Source: Wenzhouxiangellaceae bacterium (GTDB taxonomy: Bacteria > Pseudomonadota > Gammaproteobacteria > Xanthomonadales > Wenzhouxiangellaceae). From it: a stretch of 6,278 nt of DNA. A program made the position numbers and the translations under genes. The stretch is taken from the NCBI GenBank assembly GCA_023258355.1, contig JALQZL010000087.1:1-6278 (forward strand), given 5' to 3'. Shown one piece after another: positions 1 to 5,188 of the stretch (the first letter of the stretch is position 1; each line of letters begins with the position of its first letter). The notes under the pieces were generated by a model. The model saw only the letters and a program-made list of their open reading frames with translations, searched no databases and was not told the origin of the DNA.

Positions 1-25
1 CTCGCGTCAATACGAAATTGGACAT
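1..25 (-). CDS. Possible IscB-like (RRXRR/HNH) nuclease, first 8 codons only
   Basis: A reading frame opens with ATG at base 25 and runs leftward out of the window as MSNFVLTR. Eight residues cannot prove a family. The proposal rests on two things: N-termini of this style are familiar from IscB-type proteins, which begin with a short beta-strand ahead of the RRXRR region, and the ATG sits immediately after a structured non-coding stretch, as IscB genes sit behind their omega-RNA (HEARO). No Shine-Dalgarno sequence is visible before the ATG. On the opposite strand all three frames close by base 88, so no plus-strand gene clearly competes for this sequence. If the reading is right, the protein would be an RNA-guided DNA nickase/nuclease with a split RuvC and an HNH domain, encoded beyond the left edge. 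It could also be another small gene or a chance ATG. Confidence 0.3.
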
Positions 26-190
26 CGTGGGCGGAATTTGAGACCGACTGAAGCAACAACTGGCGGTCACAATGTGCAGGAGGGGTAGAGAACTCGAACT
101 CAGCGCTACCCGATGAGGCTAAAATCGTCTAAAAATCAAAAAATACAGCTTAAAATCAATAGGTTGAAGCATATTATCTGACTCGTTTTA
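26..190 (-). ncRNA. Putative HEARO / omega-RNA upstream of IscB-like gene
   Basis: Read on the minus strand, this 165-base stretch shows nested helices that no gene explains. Bases 180-190 (TAAAACGAGTC) pair with 120-129 (GACGATTTTA) as 5+3 base pairs around a small internal loop. Inside that, bases 148-170 form a hairpin (GCTTCAA/TTTAAGC with one mismatch and a 9-base loop). Next comes a perfect 6-bp stem, GGGTAG/CTACCC (106-111 with 83-88), and then a perfect 5-bp stem, GACCG/CGGTC (64-68 with 42-46). An ATG follows 16 bases later. Bases 120-190 are much richer in A+T than the neighbouring genes. HEARO RNAs are roughly 150-200 nt, lie directly before HNH-nuclease genes and insert after ATGA or GTGA; here ATGA is at 194-191. 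They are now known as the guide-carrying omega-RNAs of IscB. The structure is hand-folded and the family match is from memory, so it remains a hypothesis. Confidence 0.42.
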
Positions 191-194
191 TCAT
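191..194 (-). other. Candidate ATGA insertion/target motif bordering the element
   Basis: The minus strand reads ATGA here, immediately before the first helix of the putative HEARO RNA. HEARO elements are reported to lie directly after ATGA or GTGA. A second candidate, GTGA, overlaps the ychF stop codon at 227-224 and would give a longer RNA of about 198 bases. A four-base match is weak evidence on its own; it matters only because it falls where the folded region begins. Confidence 0.25.
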
Positions 195-223
195 GTGGCC
201 CATCCAGACCCGCCACCCCAGAA

Positions 224-1315
224 TCACACATTGAATCGAAAATGCATCACATCGCCCTCGCAGACCACGTAATCACTGCCCTCAAGTCTCAATTTGCCCG
301 CGGCCTTGGCCCCCGCTTCACCCTGACAAGCCAGATAGTCATCGAATGACGTGACTTCTGCTCGGATGAAGCCTCGCTCAAAGTCTGTGTGGATTCGGCC
401 GGCTGCTTGGGGGGCCGTGGATCCTTTAGCAACAGTCCAGGCTCTGACTTCCTTGGGCCCAGCCGTGAAGAAAGTCAATAAATCAAGTAGCGCATAACCC
501 GAACGAATTAGCCTGTTAAGACCAGGCTCCGTCTGACCCGCATCTGCCAAAAACTCGGCTTGGTCTTCAGGCTCTAGTTGCGCCAATTCCGCTTCAAACG
601 CTGCGCTGAGTACAACGACTTCGGCTGCCTGGGCCTCAGCATAGGCTTGCAAAGCGGAAACATAATCGTTATCGACCAAGCCATGATCGGCCACGTTGGC
701 CACATACAATACGGGCTTATTGGTAATGAACTGCCAGGGTTTTAACAGGTCCTCGTCTTCAGCAGAGATTGTCATCATTCGAAGGGGTTGGCCCTGCCCA
801 AGATGACCGACCACACGCTCGAGGATGCCAGCCAATCGGGTGGCTTCCTTGTCGCCTGAGCGGGTTTGCTTACGGGTCTTCTCGAGCGCTTTTTCGGCAG
901 CCTCTAGGTCTGCCAAACAAAGCTCAGTGTCAATGATCTCAATGTCTGCCATCGGATCGATTCGCCCTGCAACGTGTGTGATGTCATCATCTTCAAAACA
1001 CCTCACGATATGGGCAATCGCATCCGTCTCGCGAATGTGGGCGAGGAACTTATTGCCGAGACCCTCTCCTTTGGATGCACCCGCCACTAGCCCAGCAATA
1101 TCGACAAATTGCATCATCGTGGGGACCACTTTTTCTGGCTGAACAATCGCTGCCAACTGGTCTAGCCGTGGATCAGGGACAGCGACCATACCCACATTGG
1201 GCTCAATGGTACAAAAAGGATAATTCTCGGCAGCAATTTCGGCCTTGGTCAAGCAGTTAAAGAGGGTTGACTTACCCACATTGGGTAAACCCACGATGCC
1301 GCATTTAAAACCCAT
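224..1315 (-). CDS. ychF: Ribosome-binding ATPase YchF (Obg-like, OLA1 family)
   Basis: A 363-residue protein, the usual YchF length. The N-terminal P-loop domain shows G1 as GLPNVGKST (residues 9-17) and G3 as DIAG (72-75). His114, in the stretch DDITHV, corresponds to the hydrophobic-cleft histidine discussed for YchF. The nucleotide-specificity motif is NVAD (207-210), where the family normally has NxxE, which favours ATP over GTP. A helical coiled-coil insert follows around residues 125-180, and a TGS-like domain fills the C-terminus from about 280, ending in the typical ...HFRFNV. The family binds ribosomes and hydrolyses ATP, and in E. coli is linked to translation initiation and stress responses. 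I chose the start at 1315 rather than an upstream in-frame ATG at 1384: MGFKCGIVGLPNVGKS is the conserved N-terminus, a good AGGAG lies 8 bases upstream, and the longer form would overlap pth. It is the last gene of rplY-pth-ychF. Confidence 0.97.
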   Translation of the reverse strand: MGFKCGIVGLPNVGKSTLFNCLTKAEIAAENYPFCTIEPNVGMVAVPDPRLDQLAAIVQPEKVVPTMMQFVDIAGLVAGASKGEGLGNKFLAHIRETDAIAHIVRCFEDDDITHVAGRIDPMADIEIIDTELCLADLEAAEKALEKTRKQTRSGDKEATRLAGILERVVGHLGQGQPLRMMTISAEDEDLLKPWQFITNKPVLYVANVADHGLVDNDYVSALQAYAEAQAAEVVVLSAAFEAELAQLEPEDQAEFLADAGQTEPGLNRLIRSGYALLDLLTFFTAGPKEVRAWTVAKGSTAPQAAGRIHTDFERGFIRAEVTSFDDYLACQGEAGAKAAGKLRLEGSDYVVCEGDVMHFRFNV

Positions 1316-1323
1316 CAGGTGCG

Positions 1324-1329
1324 CTCCTA
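1324..1329 (-). promoter_or_regulatory. ychF ribosome binding site overlapping pth stop
   Basis: The minus strand reads TAGGAG, with AGGAG 8 bases before the ychF ATG. Its first three bases are the pth stop codon, so terminating pth ribosomes are placed on the ychF initiation site. This suggests translational coupling and settles the ychF start at 1315. Confidence 0.8.
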
Positions 1330-1908
1330 ACTGTCTTTGGTATGAAGTTTCTGAACTGCTGACTCTGCTTGACCGCGCCACCAAAGTGGCACAATCGGCA
1401 ATGCTTGACGAATAGCGTCTTCGATGGCGCCTTCGTCAGGTGCACTGGCCCGACCCAACACCCAGGGGGTGACTTGCTCGCGCGTGCCTGGGTGCCCAAT
1501 GCCAATTCTTAACCGCCAAAAATTCGGGCTCCCGACATGTGAAAACGTGCTTCTCAAGCCATTGTGTCCGCCATGCCCACCGCCGAATTTCAGACGAACA
1601 TCGCCCGGTGGCAAATCCAGATCATCGTAGGCAACCAGCAAGTGGTCCAACCCAATGTCATAAAAATCCATGACGGCTCTGATCGCCTGCCCGGAGTCAT
1701 TCATGAAGGTGTCGGGACGAAGAAAAATGAGCTCCTGCCCGTCGGACTTGACCTTATCCACTGCGCCAAACAGTTTTTTAGTGGCCTTCAAACTGAAAGG
1801 GAGTGCCTTCGCCATGGCATCTAAAAACCAAAACCCGGCGTTGTGCCGGGTTCGGTCGTATTTGCTGCCCGGATTTCCGAGCCCAGCGATCAGCCAGCGC
1901 TCAGCCAT
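1327..1908 (-). CDS. pth: Peptidyl-tRNA hydrolase
   Basis: A 193-residue cytosolic enzyme, matching the bacterial Pth length. It cleaves the ester bond of peptidyl-tRNAs that drop off the ribosome, recycling the tRNA. The whole active-site set is visible: N12 in GLGNPG, catalytic H22 in TRHNAGF, N70 in TFMNDSG, D95 in AYDDLDLPPG and N116 in GGHGGHNGL. These correspond to E. coli N10, H20, N68, D93 and N114 with a shift of two. The ATG at 1908 is 9 bases after the rplY stop. There is no strong Shine-Dalgarno sequence in front of it, so translation probably depends on coupling with rplY. The TAG stop is built into the ychF ribosome binding site, 11 bases before that gene. The C-terminal tail (...ESAVQKLHTKDS) is unremarkable. 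Confidence 0.98.
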   Translation of the reverse strand: MAERWLIAGLGNPGSKYDRTRHNAGFWFLDAMAKALPFSLKATKKLFGAVDKVKSDGQELIFLRPDTFMNDSGQAIRAVMDFYDIGLDHLLVAYDDLDLPPGDVRLKFGGGHGGHNGLRSTFSHVGSPNFWRLRIGIGHPGTREQVTPWVLGRASAPDEGAIEDAIRQALPIVPLWWRGQAESAVQKLHTKDS

Positions 1909-1917
1909 CAGGTCAAA

Positions 1918-2622
1918 TTACCCTTCAGACTCGCCTTCAGCCCCGCCTTCATCCTCAGCCGCTGGCGCTGTGGCCTCGGTTTCTACAGACTCGGCCGCTT
2001 GTGCATCAGCTTCAGCTGCTGCTGCGCCGGTTCCTTGGCTTTCTCTGATGAAGATGGTGCTGACAACCGCCATGTCGTTTTCTGGATCATTCTCAACGGC
2101 TGGGATACTGACACCTTTTGGGAGATCGATTTGGCTCAACATAATGCTGTCGCCAGGGCTGAGTTTCTCCAAATCAACCGTCAAATACTCCGGAAGGTCC
2201 TTAGGCAGTGCAGAAATTTCAACTTCAGTCAGCTGGTGAGAGACAACCACGCCAGCTGCCTTCGCTGCAGGTGAGGTCTCTTCGTTGACGAAATGAATCG
2301 CAACACTGACCCGGATCTCTTCATCATCACGGATCCGTTGGAAATCCGCATGATTAATCAAGGGCTTGAAAGGATGGCGTTGCAAGTCACGCAGGATGAC
2401 TTTTTGCACCTTATCGGCCACATTAATTTCCAAGACCGATGATTGGAAAGATTCTTCCTCGATAGCATGGATCATGTAGTTATGGTCTAGGGTAACCATC
2501 GCAGGCTCGCGACCGGCACCGTAAATAATGGCAGGCACTCGCCCAGCACGACGCAGGCGGCGGCTCGCACCCTTCCCTACATCTTCGCGCATCTCAGCCT
2601 GAATTTTGAACTGTTTTGACAT
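1918..2622 (-). CDS. rplY: Large-subunit ribosomal protein L25/Ctc, long form
   Basis: A 234-residue L25 of the long (Ctc/TL5) type. Residues 1 to about 95 form the 5S-rRNA binding beta-barrel domain and begin with the typical pattern of a basic loop, GKGASRRLRRAGRVPAIIYG. Residues from about 96 to 190 are the TL5 beta domain, recognisable by KDLPEYLTVDLEKLSPGDSI. From about residue 197 the chain becomes a low-complexity Ala/Glu/Asp tail ending in ...EGGAEGESEG, presumably disordered and strongly acidic, as is common in proteobacterial long forms. E. coli has only the 95-residue first domain. It is the first gene of the rplY-pth-ychF operon. The start at 2622 has only a weak purine stretch (GAGAA) as a possible ribosome binding site, and the leader carries a hairpin listed separately. 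The gene prs, often directly upstream in relatives, is absent; yccA lies divergently instead. Confidence 0.97.
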   Translation of the reverse strand: MSKQFKIQAEMREDVGKGASRRLRRAGRVPAIIYGAGREPAMVTLDHNYMIHAIEEESFQSSVLEINVADKVQKVILRDLQRHPFKPLINHADFQRIRDDEEIRVSVAIHFVNEETSPAAKAAGVVVSHQLTEVEISALPKDLPEYLTVDLEKLSPGDSIMLSQIDLPKGVSIPAVENDPENDMAVVSTIFIRESQGTGAAAAEADAQAAESVETEATAPAAEDEGGAEGESEG

Positions 2623-2661
2623 GGCTTTAATTCTCTATGTGGTTAGTTAAGTCAATAATCT

Positions 2662-2696
2662 TTGCCAGACTGTCCGCGACCAGACAACTCGGGCAA
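2662..2696 (-). promoter_or_regulatory. Leader hairpin in rplY 5' UTR, possible L25 autoregulatory site
   Basis: In the minus-strand transcript TTGCC (2696-2692) pairs with GGCAA (2666-2662), and TGTC pairs with GACA at the top around an 8-base loop, TGGTCGCG. The segments between them are CGAGT on one side and GTCT on the other. They can pair partly (G-C, A-U, a bulged G, then U-G), giving about 12 pairs with an irregular middle. The hairpin would sit at the very 5' end of the transcript if the promoter at 2704-2733 is right, about 40 bases before a start codon with a poor Shine-Dalgarno sequence. L25 of E. coli is known to repress its own mRNA, and L25 recognises the irregular loop E of 5S rRNA, so an imperfect helix here is suggestive. 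The link to L25 is inference. Confidence 0.4.
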
Positions 2697-2703
2697 GCCC
2701 CCT

Positions 2704-2733
2704 AGTATACCTGCCCCAATCACCAAAAGAGAA
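2704..2733 (-). promoter_or_regulatory. Candidate sigma70-type promoter for rplY-pth-ychF
   Basis: The minus strand reads TATACT at 2709-2704, five of six matches to the -10 consensus. The -35 region is poor: TCTCTT at 2732-2727 with 17-base spacing, or TTCTCT with 18-base spacing. Transcription would begin near 2697, giving a leader of roughly 75 bases that starts with the hairpin above. The -10 is convincing; the -35 is not. Confidence 0.4.
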
Positions 2734-2770
2734 GCCCTAGAGAGGTATTTTGCGATCTCTGAAGCACCCA

Positions 2771-2837
2771 GACATCGGAACTGATACACTGAACTAGCTG
2801 TCTACAAGGGGGTGGCTCTCTTCACTTGGCCGATGTC
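2771..2837. repeat. Widely spaced perfect inverted repeat upstream of yccA
   Basis: GACATCGG (2771-2778) is matched by its exact reverse complement CCGATGTC (2830-2837), 51 bases apart. After one mismatch the flanking CC and GG also match, giving 10 paired positions of 11. A second, inner pair is CAAG at 2805-2808 with CTTG at 2825-2828. It lies 80-147 bases before the yccA start and could be a looping operator pair or the base of a stem in a yccA leader RNA. No convincing yccA promoter was found around it. Confidence 0.45.
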
Positions 2838-2917
2838 AGGAAATCGACCGGGCCACGACGGAGGCACCGAAGTGATCGACAAACCACTGTATTAACAACC
2901 ACGGAGAAGATATCACC

Positions 2918-3598
2918 ATGAATCAGCCCTACCAATCAACGACCACGCATGGCCGCTCGATAGAGGTTGATGAAAATGCGCGTCGAGTACTCAGGAACAC
3001 ATGGAATCTCTTGGCCATGACACTGCTTTTCAGTGCTGGCATGGCGCTCTTAGCCATGAGGGCTGGATGGGGTTACCCAGGCCCAATCGTGGTGCTGGCT
3101 GGTTATTTCGGCCTGCTCTTTCTCACAGCCAAGTTGAGGAACTCAGGCTGGGGCATTTTGAGTGTTTTCGCACTCACAGGCTTCATGGGGGCGACTTTTG
3201 GGCCCATCATCAGTGCGTATCTCACTGTCTTTAGCAATGGCAGCGAGTTGGTGGCGGCCGCTTTTGGGACCACAGCCATCGCCTTTGTCGGGCTGTCTGC
3301 TTTTGCCTTGGTCACCAAGAAGGATTTCAGCTTCTTGGCACCCATGCTCTTTGTAGGGATTTTAGTGGCCTTTATTTGTGGCCTGATCGCCTTATTCTTC
3401 CAGCTCAGTGCACTGAGTCTTGCCGTGAGCGGGATGTTCTCTTTGCTGATGTGCGGTTTGATTCTGTTTCAGACGCAAGCCATCATCCAAGGCGGTGAAC
3501 GCAATTACATCATGGCCACCGTCACTTTATTCGTCTCCATTTACAATCTATTTTCAAGCCTGCTTCATCTATTTGGCTTTATGTTTGGCGAAGAATAA
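2918..3598 (+). CDS. yccA: BI-1/YccA-family inner-membrane protein
   Basis: A 226-residue integral membrane protein of the Bax inhibitor-1 (TMBIM) family, YccA branch. After a polar N-terminus of about 27 residues, seven hydrophobic segments can be placed at roughly 30-47, 54-72, 78-103, 109-131, 137-161, 166-187 and 198-222. The stretch GGERNYIMATVTLFVSIYN near residues 192-210 is the family signature and closely resembles E. coli YccA (GGETNYIRATVSLYVSLYN, from memory). In E. coli, YccA is a substrate and modulator of the FtsH protease; other members act as pH-sensitive calcium leak channels. The start is supported by GGAGAAG, 8 bases upstream. The gene stands alone on the plus strand, divergent from rplY and convergent with thiO, and its last 34 bases overlap the end of thiO. 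A strong terminator follows 65 bases after the stop. Confidence 0.93.
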   Translation: MNQPYQSTTTHGRSIEVDENARRVLRNTWNLLAMTLLFSAGMALLAMRAGWGYPGPIVVLAGYFGLLFLTAKLRNSGWGILSVFALTGFMGATFGPIISAYLTVFSNGSELVAAAFGTTAIAFVGLSAFALVTKKDFSFLAPMLFVGILVAFICGLIALFFQLSALSLAVSGMFSLLMCGLILFQTQAIIQGGERNYIMATVTLFVSIYNLFSSLLHLFGFMFGEE

Positions 3599-4662
3599 GG
3601 AAACATGGCGCTGGCCAAATGGTCGGCGCAGGCGGGTGCCAAACCCAACCCATTCCTGTAGTGCCCGGCGTTGATCCACAACCCGGGCTTTTTTTTGTCA
3701 ACCAAACCCACGGATGGTCTTCCCTCACCAAAGCCTGGCCGAAACCCTGTCCACTGCTGGACCAAATTATCGGGGGTGGCATGGGGCCATGTGGTTTGTG
3801 CAACTTCCATAAGCTGTCGGTTGGCGTGTTCACTTGGGCGATAGTCATATCCGACATCCTCCACAGTCGAGCCAACAAGCAGATGACCATCAGCTCTTGG
3901 AATCAGGTAGCCCTGACCGGTGTTGATGATGTGTGCGGGGAGGTCTCTTGGGGCGAGTCGATACAGCAGCATCTGTCCTCTTTTCGGTGAGATGCCCAGC
4001 GGCGCCAAACCGGAGGCTTTCAAAATGTCATCTGTCCAAGCGCCTGCAGCAATCACCACATGCGTCGCCAAGTAGCTTTGTCCGCCGATGGCCTTAACTG
4101 TGAGCTGATTACCACTGCTGTGCACCACTCGGCTGATGGGTGAATCGGTGATGATGGTTACCCCCAGATCCAAAAGTGCCCGACCAAGCGCCTGTATCAA
4201 TCTTGGATTACGGATCTGGTAAACGTCGGGCAATAAGATGGCTGGCCAATCTTGGTTCGGCAACCTTTTATCAAAATCAGCACGATGACCCAGCACGAAG
4301 GGCCGCTCGGTCTCTTTTACCCAATCGCTGGCCTCTGCCACAAGGTTATGGTGGTCGGGGTGACCACTGAGCAGCAATCCACTGCGTTGGTACTCACAAG
4401 CCACACCACTCCGCCGCTCAATGTCCGCAAGCCAAGCAGCCCACAGCATCTGTGACTGGCAGATGGTTTGTTCAACCCATGGGTCATATCGCCAGGGAGG
4501 CACGGGGCCGATGATCCCGCCACCGGCCCAGCTAGACTCTCGTCCTGGGGTGGCCGCATCCAACAGCACAACGTCAATGCCTCTTATCTTCAGCGCATAG
4601 GCAGTCATCAAGCCCACAACGCCTGCCCCCACAACGATCACACGCTGATCCATGGGTGTCAT
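3565..4662 (-). CDS. thiO: FAD-dependent glycine oxidase ThiO
   Basis: A 365-residue FAD-dependent amine oxidase of the DAAO superfamily. The Rossmann dinucleotide motif GAGVVG begins at residue 12, followed by LLDAATPGRESSWAGGGI, the ThiO-type pattern for FAD contact. Further on come the flavin-binding VVIAAGAWT and the C-terminal pair FRPGFGEGRPSVG and GHYRNGLGLAP, whose arginines correspond to substrate-carboxylate ligands of Bacillus glycine oxidase. ThiO oxidises glycine to the imine used for the thiamine thiazole ring; other D-amino acids may also be substrates. WAGGGI...PPWRY matches the pseudomonad subgroup. The start at 4662, or the alternative MDQRV at 4653, is chosen over an ATG at 4722 because that would add 20 residues of unconserved sequence inside lspA. 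No good Shine-Dalgarno sequence is visible. The gene follows lspA by 13 bases, its 3' end overlaps yccA, and codons for DKKKPG contain a run of eight A. Confidence 0.88.
   Translation of the reverse strand: MTPMDQRVIVVGAGVVGLMTAYALKIRGIDVVLLDAATPGRESSWAGGGIIGPVPPWRYDPWVEQTICQSQMLWAAWLADIERRSGVACEYQRSGLLLSGHPDHHNLVAEASDWVKETERPFVLGHRADFDKRLPNQDWPAILLPDVYQIRNPRLIQALGRALLDLGVTIITDSPISRVVHSSGNQLTVKAIGGQSYLATHVVIAAGAWTDDILKASGLAPLGISPKRGQMLLYRLAPRDLPAHIINTGQGYLIPRADGHLLVGSTVEDVGYDYRPSEHANRQLMEVAQTTWPHATPDNLVQQWTGFRPGFGEGRPSVGLVDKKKPGLWINAGHYRNGLGLAPACADHLASAMFPYSSPNIKPNR
3663..3696 (+). terminator. Rho-independent terminator of yccA, inside thiO
   Basis: GCCCGG (3663-3668) pairs perfectly with CCGGGC (3683-3688) across a 14-base loop and is followed directly by eight T (3689-3696). 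It lies 65 bases after the yccA stop. On the opposite strand the same bases encode thiO residues from about DKKKPG to GHYRNG. It is not a terminator in the thiO direction, because the uninterrupted run there is A and precedes the stem. Confidence 0.9.
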
Positions 4663-4675
4663 GATGGGCAAAAGA

Positions 4676-5188
4676 TCAGTTGGATGGCGTGGAGGCGATG
4701 GCCTTGGGTATGAAGCCTTCAATCAGGATCAATACAACACCCAAGACGATGGCGCTGTCAGCCAAATTAAAGGCTGGCCAGTGGAATCCATTGACATGCA
4801 GATCGATAAAATCGATGACATAGCCATACCGAATGCGATCGACCAAGTTACCCAAAGCACCGGATAACACTAAACTGATCGCCACCGGTAACAACCGAGC
4901 ATTGGCCGGCAGTTTTTTTAACCAGACCAGTAAGATGCCCATGATCACCACGGCAGCTCCGCTGAGAAACCAGCGCTGCCAGCCACCTGCATCGGACAAA
5001 AAGCTGAAGGCAGCCCCACTGTTGTGCGCCAGCCTGAGATTAAACCAGGCAGTGACAGGTTCCGCCCGATATAAATCGAGTTGGGTGCTTGCCAAGTGTT
5101 TGGTCCACAAGTCGAGCATGCCCAAGCAAACCGCTAATCCGAGCCACATCGCAAACCTTGGCCAAGGCATCCGCTGAGCTACCCCCAT
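4676..5188 (-). CDS. lspA: Lipoprotein signal peptidase (signal peptidase II)
   Basis: A 170-residue aspartyl protease of the inner membrane that removes signal peptides from diacylglyceryl-modified prolipoproteins. Four membrane segments are apparent, near residues 12-28, 72-90, 98-115 and 142-162. The conserved blocks are all present: DLWTKHLA near the N-terminus, FNLRLAHNSGAAFSFL, GALGNLVDRIRYGYVIDF with catalytic Asp126, and FNLADSAI with catalytic Asp144. These two correspond to the D124/D143 pair of the enzyme in E. coli. The start at 5188 overlaps the end of ileS by 10 bases and is backed by GTGAGG, with GAGG 7 bases upstream; a second ATG at 5170 has weaker support. The ileS-lspA coupling is typical of proteobacteria, but fkpB and ispH, which usually follow in gammaproteobacteria, are replaced here by thiO. 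Confidence 0.97.
   Translation of the reverse strand: MGVAQRMPWPRFAMWLGLAVCLGMLDLWTKHLASTQLDLYRAEPVTAWFNLRLAHNSGAAFSFLSDAGGWQRWFLSGAAVVIMGILLVWLKKLPANARLLPVAISLVLSGALGNLVDRIRYGYVIDFIDLHVNGFHWPAFNLADSAIVLGVVLILIEGFIPKAIASTPSN

Noticed and set aside
2..88. Plus-strand open frame of 28 codons ending in TAG at 86-88, possible tail of a gene entering from the left
   Set aside because: It has no recognisable motif, the other two plus frames also close within the first 51 bases, and the same bases hold two hairpins better explained as a minus-strand RNA. A real gene end cannot be fully excluded without the sequence to the left.
85..105. tRNA-like TTCGA sequence on the minus strand (GAGTTCGAGTTC)
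   Set aside because: The required 5-bp T-stem does not form around the loop, and no acceptor, anticodon or D arms can be placed.
1316..1384. N-terminal extension of YchF to an ATG at 1384
   Set aside because: It would overlap the end of pth, is not conserved in the family and ignores the good AGGAG at 1324-1328.
1670..2274. Long plus-strand open frames opposite pth and rplY
   Set aside because: They are antisense to clearly recognisable genes, lack ribosome binding sites and encode low-complexity, unrecognisable protein.
2783..2790. GATACACT as a -10 element for yccA
   Set aside because: No sequence resembling a -35 box is found at 16-18 bases upstream.
2833..2895. Small plus-strand ORF, MSGNRPGHDGGTEVIDKPLY
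   Set aside because: There is no Shine-Dalgarno sequence at a usable distance, the start lies within an inverted-repeat arm, and 20 codons free of stops are expected by chance in this base composition.
4663..4722. N-terminal extension of ThiO to an ATG at 4722
   Set aside because: The extra 20 residues (MKASYPRPSPPRH...) lie inside lspA in another frame and precede the normal FAD-binding N-terminus of the family.
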